This document shows positions 1 through 7,811 of a stretch of DNA of 54,040 nt, piece by piece. Source of the stretch: JAUSNA01 sp964568885 (GTDB lineage: Bacteria; Patescibacteriota; Microgenomatia; Levybacterales; GWA1-39-11); assembly GCA_964568885.1 (NCBI GenBank), contig CAZMSF010000006.1, forward strand, positions 1 to 54,040, given 5' to 3'. A program made the position numbers and the translations under genes. How positions within the stretch are numbered: the stretch's first letter is position 1; each line of letters begins with the position of its first letter. The notes beneath the pieces are model-generated. The model saw only the letters and a list, made by a program, of their open reading frames with translations. It searched no databases and was not told where the DNA came from.

Positions 1-278
1 AATTGTCTGGCATCCTCTTCCGGACGCTGGCGGACATACCAGGAAAGCTCCATCCCCGAATTAAGCACCGATTCCAAATGATCGGTCAGAAGGTCCATAT
101 TGTTACGCATCGATATGTGTAGTTTTTCACAAATGCTCGAAAATTGGTCGAGAGAAATTTTGTAATCAAAAAAATCCTTTCTTGCAGCAAAAAACACGTC
201 TTCAATTTCCTCAAGGGATGTAGGTTTTTCTATTCCAAGCTTCCGGAGGTATTTTTGGTAGATTTTCTCGTCTTCCAT
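1..278 (-). CDS. Small hypothetical protein, C-terminus beyond window edge
   Basis: An open frame starts at ATG 278 (MEDEKIYQKYLRKLG...) and runs without a stop off the left edge, giving 92 complete codons. The visible part is charged, probably helical and soluble, with no signal peptide or membrane segment. I recognise no family. Its ATG lies 6 nt downstream of a TACAAT hexamer at 285-290. An AAGGA stretch also sits directly before the ATG, so either a leaderless start or a very short-spaced ribosome site is possible. It is probably real because the frame is open, the composition is protein-like and it follows the gene ending at 359 in the same orientation. Confidence 0.6.
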   Translation of the reverse strand, partial: MEDEKIYQKYLRKLGIEKPTSLEEIEDVFFAARKDFFDYKISLDQFSSICEKLHISMRNNMDLLTDHLESVLNSGMELSWYVRQRPEEDARQ

Positions 279-284
279 TTCCTT

Positions 285-290
285 ATTGTA
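285..290 (-). promoter_or_regulatory. Putative -10 element (TACAAT) before the partial gene
   Basis: TACAAT on the minus strand matches the sigma-70 -10 consensus at 5 of 6 positions and stands 6 nt before the ATG at 278. No good -35 is visible at standard spacing. The geometry would give a leaderless or nearly leaderless transcript. Confidence 0.3.
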
Positions 291-358
291 CTACTGTTAT
301 TAAAAACCAAAAACTATTTTAATACTGCGGATATGAAATCTTATGCTCAAAAGGTGGA

Positions 359-850
359 TTATTCTCCTCCTGAAAGGTCGAGGTCTTTTTTAACGACTGC
401 GGTCTTGCCGTCTTTGAGAGTAAGCCGGATAAGAAATGACATTTTCTTGACCCCTTTGTCGTACTTACAGGTGCCGCTGCTGCAGGTTCCGATAGTAATT
501 TTCCTGTCAATAGACGTCTCACCCGGATTGACATCTCCCGAGCCGATAGCGCCTTTGGGGACAGCCTCCCCGTCAACGATAGCGTCATAGCTCATCTCAA
601 AATCAAAATGTGTGAATTTTGAGACGTCGGTTATCTTCATCTCAACCTCGGTAAGCGCTTTATTGGGTGTCAGCTCAAGCCCAATTTCCTCTGGCTTCAT
701 CTGAAGAGCCTGCTCCTCAGGAGTTTCCTGCACCACCGGTTCTTTTGTTGCCTTTTGCTTGGAAACAAACATGTATCCAGCAACCGCTATTATCAAGACA
801 ACCGCCGCAATGCCTACAAGAGCCATTTTGTTTTTCATCAAATTCTTCAT
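359..850 (-). CDS. Single-pass membrane-anchored hypothetical protein
   Basis: A 163-residue protein. Its basic N-terminus (MKNLMKNK) is followed by one hydrophobic segment at about residues 9-29, then an acidic linker (about 33-55) and a probably beta-rich extracytoplasmic domain. That domain carries a Cys pair, C-SSGT-C, near residues 122-127 that could form a small disulfide loop. The layout is a signal anchor or uncleaved signal peptide with a surface domain. No lipobox is seen. I do not recognise the family. It has its own promoter candidate (859-888) and sits downstream of glycyl-tRNA synthetase. ATG 838 is an alternative start that would shorten the protein by four residues. Confidence 0.75.
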   Translation of the reverse strand: MKNLMKNKMALVGIAAVVLIIAVAGYMFVSKQKATKEPVVQETPEEQALQMKPEEIGLELTPNKALTEVEMKITDVSKFTHFDFEMSYDAIVDGEAVPKGAIGSGDVNPGETSIDRKITIGTCSSGTCKYDKGVKKMSFLIRLTLKDGKTAVVKKDLDLSGGE

Positions 851-858
851 GATGTTAC

Positions 859-888
859 ATTCTACTCAAAGAAATTAAAATAAGTCAA
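859..888 (-). promoter_or_regulatory. Sigma-70-like promoter, leaderless geometry
   Basis: On the minus strand TTGACT (883-888, 5/6 match), an 18-nt spacer and TAGAAT (859-864, 5/6 match) precede the ATG at 850 by only 8 nt. A start site 6-8 nt past the -10 would fall on or beside the ATG. No Shine-Dalgarno sequence is present. It is the best promoter match in the window. Confidence 0.55.
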
Positions 889-894
889 GAAATG

Positions 895-2355
895 TTACAC
901 AAGCTTATCCTGGATAAAGTTGCGAAGCTCAGAGACCTTCAGTCTCACCTGTTCCATAGTATCGCGGTCGCGGACGGTCACCGTATCACTTTCAAGGCTG
1001 TCAAAATCAACCGTTATGCAGTACGGGGTCCCTATCTCGTCTTGTGCCAAATACCTTTTTCCGATATTTCCCCTCGCGTCATATGACACCAGGAAAGTCT
1101 GGCGGAGGTCATTGTAGATTTCACGGGCTTTTGCCACCAATTCCGGCTTGTTGGCTAGAAGCGGGAATACCGATGCCTTGAATGGAGCCACTTTTGGAGA
1201 GAACTTAAGAACTACCCTTCCCTCTTCCTCGGTATATGCGTCTGAGAGGGCCATCAAAAATATCCGGTTTATTCCGACCGCAGGCTCGATAACATGCGGA
1301 AGTATTTTCTTTCCCGTCTGTGAGTCAACCACCCTCAATTCTTTTCCGGACCCTTTCTCGTGCTGCGAAAGGTCGTAATCCGTTCTGTATGCAAGACCCC
1401 ACAACTCTTTAAATCCAAATGGAAATTTGTATTCCAAATCCTCGGTCCTTTTGCTGTAAAACGACCGTTCTTCGTCCGAGTGGGTTCTCCACCGAAGGTT
1501 ATCCTCCTTAATTCCGATTTTTTTAGTGACAAATTCCCACATCTCTTTCTTCCACCCCTCGTACAACTCTTCCCAGTTGGACTCTTCAGGGTCGAAGAAA
1601 AATTCAATTTCTCCCTGCTCAAATTCGAGGGTTCGAAAGACCGAATTTCCGGGTGTTATCTCGTTTCGGAAGCTTTTTCCAAGTTGTGCTATTCCGAACG
1701 GAAGTTTGACTCTATTCGATTCCAAAACGTTTTTGAAGTTGACGAACATTCCCTGTGCCGTTTCCCCCCGAAGATACGCAAGACTCTGGTCTCCCTCGAC
1801 TATTCCCATGTTGACGGGGAACAATAAATTGAATTTTCTGACCTTCGTCCATTTGTCTCCCTTGTTCTCTTCACAATTCGGGCATCCGACTTTAAAAAGG
1901 GCGATGAATTCGTCCATCTTCGCCTCGCTCCATCCCTCAACTTTTGATGAAGCAATAGCATTTTTCAGCTCTTCGGAGCTTATCTCTGTGGTTTTTGTGT
2001 CCGAACTTTGCAGCGCGTCATGGTTGTTCTCGATAAAATCCTCCAGCAAATGGTCTGCCCGCATCCTTAGCTTGCAATTTTTACAGTCAACCAATGCATC
2101 GGCAAATCCTCCAACATGCCCCGATGCTTTCCATATTTCCTGATGGGAAATAAGAGATGCCTCAAGCCCGACAATGTCGTCTCTCCTGTGAACAAAATTT
2201 GCCCACCACATATCCCTAATGTTGCGAAGGAGTTCTGTTCCGACAGGTCCGTAGTCATAAGTGTTCGCAACTCCTCCGTATATTTCGCTCCCGGGGTAAA
2301 TAAATCCCCTGCGTTTTGCAAGGGCGACAATTTTTGATAGTGAGGTATTTTCCAT
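895..2355 (-). CDS. glyS: Glycyl-tRNA synthetase, dimeric alpha2 type
   Basis: A class II aminoacyl-tRNA synthetase that charges tRNA-Gly in the cytoplasm. The N-terminus has the family signature (RRGFIYPGSEIYGG, then YDYGPVG), so this is the single-chain archaeal/eukaryotic/low-GC type and not the GlyQ/GlyS tetramer. A zinc-binding insertion is visible as C91-x2-C94 and C158-x2-C161. Motif 2 lies near FRNEITPG (about 230) and motif 3 near AVGINRIF (about 365). The C-terminal anticodon-binding domain starts around residue 385. At 486 residues the length is normal. RecO lies directly upstream, and a promoter candidate with a TACAAT 8 nt before the ATG suggests separate transcription. Confidence 0.97.
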   Translation of the reverse strand: MENTSLSKIVALAKRRGFIYPGSEIYGGVANTYDYGPVGTELLRNIRDMWWANFVHRRDDIVGLEASLISHQEIWKASGHVGGFADALVDCKNCKLRMRADHLLEDFIENNHDALQSSDTKTTEISSEELKNAIASSKVEGWSEAKMDEFIALFKVGCPNCEENKGDKWTKVRKFNLLFPVNMGIVEGDQSLAYLRGETAQGMFVNFKNVLESNRVKLPFGIAQLGKSFRNEITPGNSVFRTLEFEQGEIEFFFDPEESNWEELYEGWKKEMWEFVTKKIGIKEDNLRWRTHSDEERSFYSKRTEDLEYKFPFGFKELWGLAYRTDYDLSQHEKGSGKELRVVDSQTGKKILPHVIEPAVGINRIFLMALSDAYTEEEGRVVLKFSPKVAPFKASVFPLLANKPELVAKAREIYNDLRQTFLVSYDARGNIGKRYLAQDEIGTPYCITVDFDSLESDTVTVRDRDTMEQVRLKVSELRNFIQDKLV

Positions 2356-2363
2356 TTGAGGCT

Positions 2364-2392
2364 ATTGTACCAATAATATGAGGCTTTGGGAA
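2364..2392 (-). promoter_or_regulatory. Putative promoter of glycyl-tRNA synthetase
   Basis: On the minus strand TTCCCA (2387-2392, 4/6), a 17-nt spacer and TACAAT (2364-2369, 5/6) end 8 nt before the ATG at 2355. The short distance and missing Shine-Dalgarno motif fit leaderless initiation. Confidence 0.4.
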
Positions 2393-2395
2393 GGA

Positions 2396-2947
2396 CTAAA
2401 TAACTTCCAATACATTATCAAAATTACCGATGATACGGGATTTCAATTTCTTCTCGATAAGACTCTCGATAAATGTGCGGGCATCACGCTCTGTATTGAA
2501 TTTTTTGGATACATTCCAGTATCCTAGTACCGACAAAACTTCCGTCTCAAATTGCAATAACGCCTCATCGTGTGCCTGCCCATCCTCAAGAAAAACCCCG
2601 ACAAGGTCAAATAATTCTTTATTTGTCTGTCCATACGGACAAAGCGCATTGATAAGCTCACACACCAAAAATGCAATTTCACACTGCTTGAGAGTATCTT
2701 TTCTTCCTTCGTATGAGTTGAGTAATTCTATTTCAGTCAGTATAAAATTTTTGGCGGTTTTGACCGAATGAAAACGGACCAGATTGAGAAGTTCTATGTG
2801 GGAAGAGCGGCGGCTTGTAATTTTTCTGGCCCCTTTTGCTAGAACCTCAACTTTGCCGTTATTTTGAGTAAAAAATGTCACAAATCTGTCCGCTTCGCCT
2901 AAATTGACGCGTTTGACGACAAATCCGGTGTCGTTAAGATATACCAT
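2396..2947 (-). CDS. recO: DNA repair protein RecO, short form
   Basis: RecO promotes RecA loading and strand annealing in the RecF pathway. The N-terminal OB-fold is recognisable (GFVVKRVNLGEADRFVTFFT, then GKVEVLAKGARK, residues about 8-42), followed by the helical domain (ELINALCPYGQTNKELFDLV). At 183 residues it is well below the usual 230-260. The missing part is the C-terminal region that in many RecO proteins carries a four-cysteine zinc site. The stop is clean and no continuation is seen, so this looks like a genuinely short form. It lies 5 nt downstream of the DUF4012 gene and was probably co-transcribed with it. Confidence 0.9.
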   Translation of the reverse strand: MVYLNDTGFVVKRVNLGEADRFVTFFTQNNGKVEVLAKGARKITSRRSSHIELLNLVRFHSVKTAKNFILTEIELLNSYEGRKDTLKQCEIAFLVCELINALCPYGQTNKELFDLVGVFLEDGQAHDEALLQFETEVLSVLGYWNVSKKFNTERDARTFIESLIEKKLKSRIIGNFDNVLEVI

Positions 2948-2952
2948 GAAGT

Positions 2953-4914
2953 TTAAAAACCGGTAAGCTTGAGTTCCGTATCCGTCCGCACATCTATGGA
3001 CTGCACCTGGTGTCCGTTCACGTTTATTACAGTCGGGATATTTTCTATACCCGGTTGTTTTTGGATAAGGATAGGCAACGTGTGGTCACTGACTTTGAAA
3101 GGAAGCGTATATTCATAGCTCATCGTCGCCTTCCCCAAAGGATTGACGGTGAAGAAGGAGTCAAAAACGGTCTTTCCCAGCTCATCATTTGTCCCTACTT
3201 TGACCTGAGACCCCTTTGAAGTATTCAAAGTGCTTCCTTTCGGAACCAAAAGTCTCTGGTAATTTCTCAATGTCGCGTTCAGACACAACCCGCCCCGTTC
3301 CAGATTACAGTCAGAGTATGGCTTCGGATTTTTGTAATCAATTGTTACTTTCTTCGTTATCTTCCCATCCCCGCTTGTTGTGTAGTCTATCGTCATTGAC
3401 TTTGTGACAAAAAGATTGGACTTTTGACCCCCGAAATTCGCATCGTTCACATACAGGTAATCCCCTTCAAAGTCCTTCACCCGACCTGCCCAATTGAGCG
3501 CCTCTATCCCTTTTTGCGCCTCGTTGTCATAGAGATAGAACATGATGTTTTTCTCATTGGCGTCCACTATAAATTGCTGGAAAAGCCTACCCCAGTACAA
3601 TTTTGGAGACGAACGAAGTGCCTTATCAAGCGTTGCAATCATGAGGTCCCCAAGAAGACCCTTTCTATTGGTCTTTACATAGTTAACAGGACGCGAAATT
3701 TCATTCTCCAACGAATACACTACCTGAGGACAGCCGCATGCAGGGTCATTGTCGGCGGTAAATTTCAATCCTCCCGCTTCAACCTCACCCAAGATACGGA
3801 TGATGTTGACGAAAAAGTGCGTATCAATTGCGATGATGCCATCAACATCGGACTTCTGACGCGACTTTTGATACATCGAATTAAAGTCTTTCATCGAAAC
3901 GATAAAGTCCGGAGACAAATTGATGTCCCGTATGTACGCTTGCCCGACGGTCGGGAAATATTTGCGGATAATTGGGGAAACCGCAGGGCGAGAAGTAATG
4001 CTGTCGTCCAGAGAATAAATATCCGACGAATTATCGATTTGGATATTCCCTTCCTCGACTTTAAAAACGGAGTAGTAAGTCAAAAATCCGCCGGTAGGTC
4101 TTAACTCTGCGTCGTTTTGGAAAAGCATTAAATATTTTTTACTTTCCTTTTCACCAAGAAGCGAGGGGAGTGCCTTTATCAAAGGTTTTCCCTGCCCGAC
4201 CGCAACTACCGCTCCGTCCGTTATGTCCTTTATCTGCTGAGCCCCATCCCTTACCTTCTTCATCGGACCGATAGGAGGATAGTGGCCCGGGTTCACCTGG
4301 TCAACCTCACTTTTGGCGAGCTTTAATTTCTCCTCAATCTTGTCGATTTGGGGAACAACTTTGCCCATAGTCTTAACGGCCGTTCGAATCCTGTCCTGCG
4401 CCGTTCCGCCGGTAAATGTACCTTTTCCTTTAAGTCCCAAAACATCAACGTAAGGGATAAGCGCATCAGCAGTCACTATTCCCGCGTCAACCCCATATGA
4501 CGAAGCCTTCACCAGATGCGATGCATCACTATAGTATCCCCCGACAAAAGGCACTATCTTAAGGTAGGTGAGTCCGTTGAGTTTTTTGTCTAAAGCGGTA
4601 ATTTCCGTTTGGGTTTTTGCGAGTTCGTCGCGGGCTGCTGCAATATCCTGCTCCTTTAGCTTGGCAAAAGCAACGCTTGCCTGAGCCTTTGTCTTCATCG
4701 CTTGCTTGTAAACCCCAATTCCCTGAACGGTAACGACGATTATAAAAAGCAGTAAAACACCGACAATCCCTCCGACCCACATCAAAAGCTTTTTGTTCTT
4801 GAATTTGAATGGAAGCTTTCTCCGTCTCCGCGGAGTCCTGTTTTCCATGGGAGTGGGTTCGACAGTATCTTGAGGAGAATTTAAATCAATTTTTTGGAAG
4901 CCTTTTTCGTCCAT
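2953..4914 (-). CDS. DUF4012 domain membrane protein
   Basis: A 653-residue protein with a cytoplasmic N-terminus ending in a basic patch (RRRRKLPFKFKNKK, about 29-42), one membrane segment (about 45-65), a coiled-coil-prone stretch (about 70-115) and a long extracytoplasmic region. The motif LFQNDAELRPTGGF near residue 263 is the signature of DUF4012, a family often found beside polysaccharide genes in Actinobacteria and CPR bacteria. Biochemical function is not established. The position next to a priming sugar transferase suggests a role in surface-polymer assembly or attachment, but that is inference. An 84-nt gap upstream separates it from the glycan genes and may contain its own promoter. 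Confidence 0.88.
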   Translation of the reverse strand: MDEKGFQKIDLNSPQDTVEPTPMENRTPRRRRKLPFKFKNKKLLMWVGGIVGVLLLFIIVVTVQGIGVYKQAMKTKAQASVAFAKLKEQDIAAARDELAKTQTEITALDKKLNGLTYLKIVPFVGGYYSDASHLVKASSYGVDAGIVTADALIPYVDVLGLKGKGTFTGGTAQDRIRTAVKTMGKVVPQIDKIEEKLKLAKSEVDQVNPGHYPPIGPMKKVRDGAQQIKDITDGAVVAVGQGKPLIKALPSLLGEKESKKYLMLFQNDAELRPTGGFLTYYSVFKVEEGNIQIDNSSDIYSLDDSITSRPAVSPIIRKYFPTVGQAYIRDINLSPDFIVSMKDFNSMYQKSRQKSDVDGIIAIDTHFFVNIIRILGEVEAGGLKFTADNDPACGCPQVVYSLENEISRPVNYVKTNRKGLLGDLMIATLDKALRSSPKLYWGRLFQQFIVDANEKNIMFYLYDNEAQKGIEALNWAGRVKDFEGDYLYVNDANFGGQKSNLFVTKSMTIDYTTSGDGKITKKVTIDYKNPKPYSDCNLERGGLCLNATLRNYQRLLVPKGSTLNTSKGSQVKVGTNDELGKTVFDSFFTVNPLGKATMSYEYTLPFKVSDHTLPILIQKQPGIENIPTVINVNGHQVQSIDVRTDTELKLTGF

Positions 4915-4998
4915 ATTTGAACTACAATTCTCTATTTAACCACATTTTAAACTTCTTTTGCAACTTTTCACGGTATTCTTAACCAACTCTCACTTATG

Positions 4999-5637
4999 CT
5001 ACATCGCACCTTTTCCGGAGAGCATGGCCATGGGGGTCATAAGAATCAGATATAAATCGTAAAGAATTGAGCGCCTTTTTGCGTATGACGCATCAAGCTG
5101 GATTCTTTTGTCAAAGTTTATCTGGCTTCTTCCCGTCACTTGCCAAATGCCCGTAATCCCCGGCTTGACCGATAACACAACTTTCACCGCATCCCGGGTG
5201 TGGGGATATTTTTTCTGCTGGTCACGAAGCTCGTCAGGATAATACGCCCTGGGACCCACAACGCTCATTTCTCCTTTTATGACATTAATGAATTGTGGAA
5301 TTTCGTCCAAAGAATACTTCCGGATAAATCTTCCGACTTTCGTAATTCTTGGGTCATCTTTAAGCTTGTATCCTCCTTTTTTATATTCATCAAGAAGATT
5401 TTTGTACGTCGGATCGTTGACTAAAATCTCATGGGCATTTGCCACCATAGAACGGAATTTATACATTCTAAATGACCCTCCGCCTTTTCCAATTCTTGGT
5501 GGAGTGTCGGCAAAAAGAGGCCCTGCGGAATTTAATTTGATGGCAATTGCGGTCAAAACAATAAGGGGGGAAAAGATAGCGAGGGCAAGAACTGAAATCA
5601 AAATATCAAGAATCCTTTTTGACGCATCATATAACAT
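4999..5637 (-). CDS. Priming sugar transferase (polyprenyl-phosphate phosphoglycosyl transferase)
   Basis: A 212-residue monotopic phosphoglycosyl transferase of the bacterial sugar transferase family (PglC/WbaP catalytic domain). It transfers a sugar-1-phosphate from a nucleotide sugar to undecaprenyl phosphate, the first step of glycan assembly. One hydrophobic re-entrant segment lies at about residues 13-33. Family motifs follow: MYKFRSMV, then DPRITKVGRFIRKYSLDEIPQ with the catalytic-type acidic residues, then IKGEMSVVGPRAY, and a C-terminal PGITGIWQVTGRS. It lacks the extra membrane segments of WbaP/WcaJ, so it is the minimal form. It lies 3 nt downstream of the mannose-1-phosphate guanylyltransferase gene. 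The donor sugar cannot be told from sequence. Confidence 0.93.
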   Translation of the reverse strand: MLYDASKRILDILISVLALAIFSPLIVLTAIAIKLNSAGPLFADTPPRIGKGGGSFRMYKFRSMVANAHEILVNDPTYKNLLDEYKKGGYKLKDDPRITKVGRFIRKYSLDEIPQFINVIKGEMSVVGPRAYYPDELRDQQKKYPHTRDAVKVVLSVKPGITGIWQVTGRSQINFDKRIQLDASYAKRRSILYDLYLILMTPMAMLSGKGAM

Positions 5638-5640
5638 AGC

Positions 5641-6726
5641 TTATGTGAGGGATTCATGCTCCGTTCCTGACAGGCTCTCGACCAGTTGTTTAATTTTGGG
5701 GACCGAGTCTTTAGGGCAGACCAAAACAACATCCTGAGTATTGATGACCAAATACCCGGACAGGTCAATTCCGACTACCAATTGTCCGGTATAGTTAAAG
5801 ACCAAACTATCAGTCGAGTCCTCGACCATCACCTTCCCTTTCGTGACATTTTCCTCGCGGGAATTACTCAACGCCTCTTTCAAAGCCTCCCATGCACCGA
5901 TATCACTCCACCCGATATCAACCGAAAGGACCCGCCCATATGACGTATCCATTTTCTCAAGAATTGCGTTGTCAAATGATATTTTCTGGATTTTCGGATA
6001 AATATTCATGAGCGTCTCCTCATAGCCGGGACTGTCACACGCGTCATGAATCTCTTTCAGCTGAGCAAAAAGCGCAGGTGCATACCTCTCAAAAAGTCCC
6101 CACAAAAATGACGGAGTCGTCACAAAATAACCCAAATTCCACGCATGATGTCCATCCTTGATAAAGCGCTCTGCCGTTGATAAATGCGGCCTGTATTGAA
6201 ATCCCGTAAATGAATAAACGGGAATTTCCCCGACGGTTCTTGTTTCTTCACCAAATTCTATGTATCCCAAATTTTGATTTGCAAACCGCGGCTTTTGACC
6301 GACAAAAACGACGACCTCTTTCTCTTCCTTGACGATTTGCTCTGCTGAGCGAAGCGCAATTCGAAATTGCTCTTCGTTTTTCACCAAATGGTCGCTTCCC
6401 CACAATATCGCAAAAGGCTCGTCGGGAAATCTCTTTGAAAAAAGTGCGGTAACGAGTCCGACGGCAGGACCAACATCTCTCATTTCAGGTTCTATGAGAA
6501 TGTTCTCCTGGGGAAGTTGGGGAAGCTGTTCGCGGACAGTGCTTTCATAATGCTTACCGGTTGAAATAAAGATATCCTCCCAAGAAAATTCCGGGAAGAG
6601 CTTTTGCACAGCAATCTGCAGCATTGATTGGTCGCCGACTATTTTCTCAAATTGCTTCGGTGTATTCTTTCGTGAAAGAGGCCACAGCCGTGTCCCCACT
6701 CCTCCTGCAAAAATAACGACTTTCAT
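5641..6726 (-). CDS. manC: Mannose-1-phosphate guanylyltransferase
   Basis: Forms GDP-mannose from mannose-1-phosphate and GTP, supplying GDP-sugars for the cluster. The pyrophosphorylase signature GGVGTRLWPLSRKNTPKQF is at residues 8-26, and WGSDH and WSDIGAWEAL are also present. At 361 residues it matches the single-domain form without the C-terminal phosphomannose isomerase. The region that usually reads FVEKP reads FQYRP here, and the usual RNTAPA stretch reads RDVGPA, so sugar specificity may differ. The gene shares a 4-nt ATGA overlap with the GT4 gene upstream and is followed by the priming transferase, so these three are probably translationally coupled. Confidence 0.88.
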   Translation of the reverse strand: MKVVIFAGGVGTRLWPLSRKNTPKQFEKIVGDQSMLQIAVQKLFPEFSWEDIFISTGKHYESTVREQLPQLPQENILIEPEMRDVGPAVGLVTALFSKRFPDEPFAILWGSDHLVKNEEQFRIALRSAEQIVKEEKEVVVFVGQKPRFANQNLGYIEFGEETRTVGEIPVYSFTGFQYRPHLSTAERFIKDGHHAWNLGYFVTTPSFLWGLFERYAPALFAQLKEIHDACDSPGYEETLMNIYPKIQKISFDNAILEKMDTSYGRVLSVDIGWSDIGAWEALKEALSNSREENVTKGKVMVEDSTDSLVFNYTGQLVVGIDLSGYLVINTQDVVLVCPKDSVPKIKQLVESLSGTEHESLT

Positions 6727-7811
6727 ATATATTTTTTAGTTCTCAAAAAATTCTTAATTGCTTTTTTAAATACCGCTTCTGAAAAACGCTTTGCATTTAT
6801 TTTGCAATCCATTCCATTATAACGACTGTCCTTGAACTTTTTCAATACTGTGCAAAGGCTTGCAACCGTAGGCTTATCAAAAAATACACCCGTTCTCCCT
6901 TTTTTCACTATCTCCAAAGCTCCCCCCGCCTTAAAAGCAATAACAGGCTTCCCGGCAAGCTGCACCTCAACCATTGTTATCCCGAAATCCTCTTCTCCCG
7001 GAAATATAAGTGCTCTGCAATTTTTATAATACGCTATCAATTCCTCATCACTTACTTTTCCTTTAAAAACTATTGTTTCCCCCGAAAGCGCGTCGAGCTT
7101 TTCATATTCATTCCCCTCTCCTATCACAACAAGCGGAAGTTTTAATTTCGTACAGGCCTTAACCGCCAAATCGATGCGCTTATAGTCAACGAGACGTGAT
7201 ACCACCAGAAAATAATTTTTTTCAAAAGGCATAAATTTTTTTTCAGTTTTTTGCCGAAACAACCTGTCCGAGGGAGGATAGATAACGACGCTTTCCCTTT
7301 TGTAATACTTTTTAATGCGTTTTGCGACTGTTTGTGAAATAGCGATAAATTGGTCGGGACGCGTTGAGGCCACCAAGTCCCATTTTCGAAGATATGAGAC
7401 GAGCGGGTGCGTGACAAATCGGAGAAGCGGATTTTTAAAGTATTGCTTGTATCCGCTCCACAAGTAGCGGGTTGGAGTCAGACAAATACATATGTGCGGA
7501 ACAGGTGAAGGAACAACTATTCCTTTTGAAGCCTCGCTGGTGACGGATATAACCAAATCATATCCTGAAAAATCAAAGGATTCGAATGCAAAAGGCATAA
7601 GATACGGTATCAATTCATGCCTGGAGTTTAAGAAGGGAATGTTCTGCAGATAGGAGGTTTTTACCTTAAACTTACTTGCCCAGGGCGTGTTTTTTTTATT
7701 GTAGACGGAGGTAAAAAGGACAAGGCCGGGGAATAATTCACCAAGAGACTCAAGGACACGTTCTGCCCCGCCGATTTTATTTACCCTGTCATACACCAAT
7801 GCTACTTTCAT
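6723..7811 (-). CDS. GT4 family glycosyltransferase
   Basis: A GT-B fold retaining glycosyltransferase of 362 residues, probably acting at the cytoplasmic membrane face. The N-terminal acceptor domain begins MKVALVYDRVNKIGGAERV with the glycine-rich GGAERV loop. The C-terminal donor domain contains VSRLVDYKRIDLAV and the E-x7-E motif in EDFGITMVE near residue 280, followed by AGKPVIAF. The pattern LTPTRYLWSGY near residue 115 is common in WbaZ-like mannosyltransferases, and the adjacent GDP-mannose enzyme fits a mannose donor, but specificity is inferred. Its start overlaps the next GT4 gene by 23 nt. Confidence 0.92.
   Translation of the reverse strand: MKVALVYDRVNKIGGAERVLESLGELFPGLVLFTSVYNKKNTPWASKFKVKTSYLQNIPFLNSRHELIPYLMPFAFESFDFSGYDLVISVTSEASKGIVVPSPVPHICICLTPTRYLWSGYKQYFKNPLLRFVTHPLVSYLRKWDLVASTRPDQFIAISQTVAKRIKKYYKRESVVIYPPSDRLFRQKTEKKFMPFEKNYFLVVSRLVDYKRIDLAVKACTKLKLPLVVIGEGNEYEKLDALSGETIVFKGKVSDEELIAYYKNCRALIFPGEEDFGITMVEVQLAGKPVIAFKAGGALEIVKKGRTGVFFDKPTVASLCTVLKKFKDSRYNGMDCKINAKRFSEAVFKKAIKNFLRTKKYI

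Noticed and set aside
852..899. Direct 8-bp repeat ATGTTACA at 852-859 and 892-899 flanking the promoter
   Set aside because: One copy covers the end of the synthetase gene. Eight bases recurring in AT-rich DNA is not enough to claim an operator.
1526..2143. 205-residue plus-strand open frame within the glycyl-tRNA synthetase gene
   Set aside because: It is antisense to a clear housekeeping gene, has no recognisable motif and has serine/phenylalanine-rich shadow composition.
3424..4104. 226-residue plus-strand open frame within the DUF4012 gene
   Set aside because: It lies wholly antisense to the conserved DUF4012 domain and shows no domain or start signal of its own.
4915..4998. Promoter TTGCAA-N18-TTAAAT for the DUF4012 gene
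   Set aside because: Only 4 of 6 matches in each hexamer, and several equally weak alternatives exist in the same gap.
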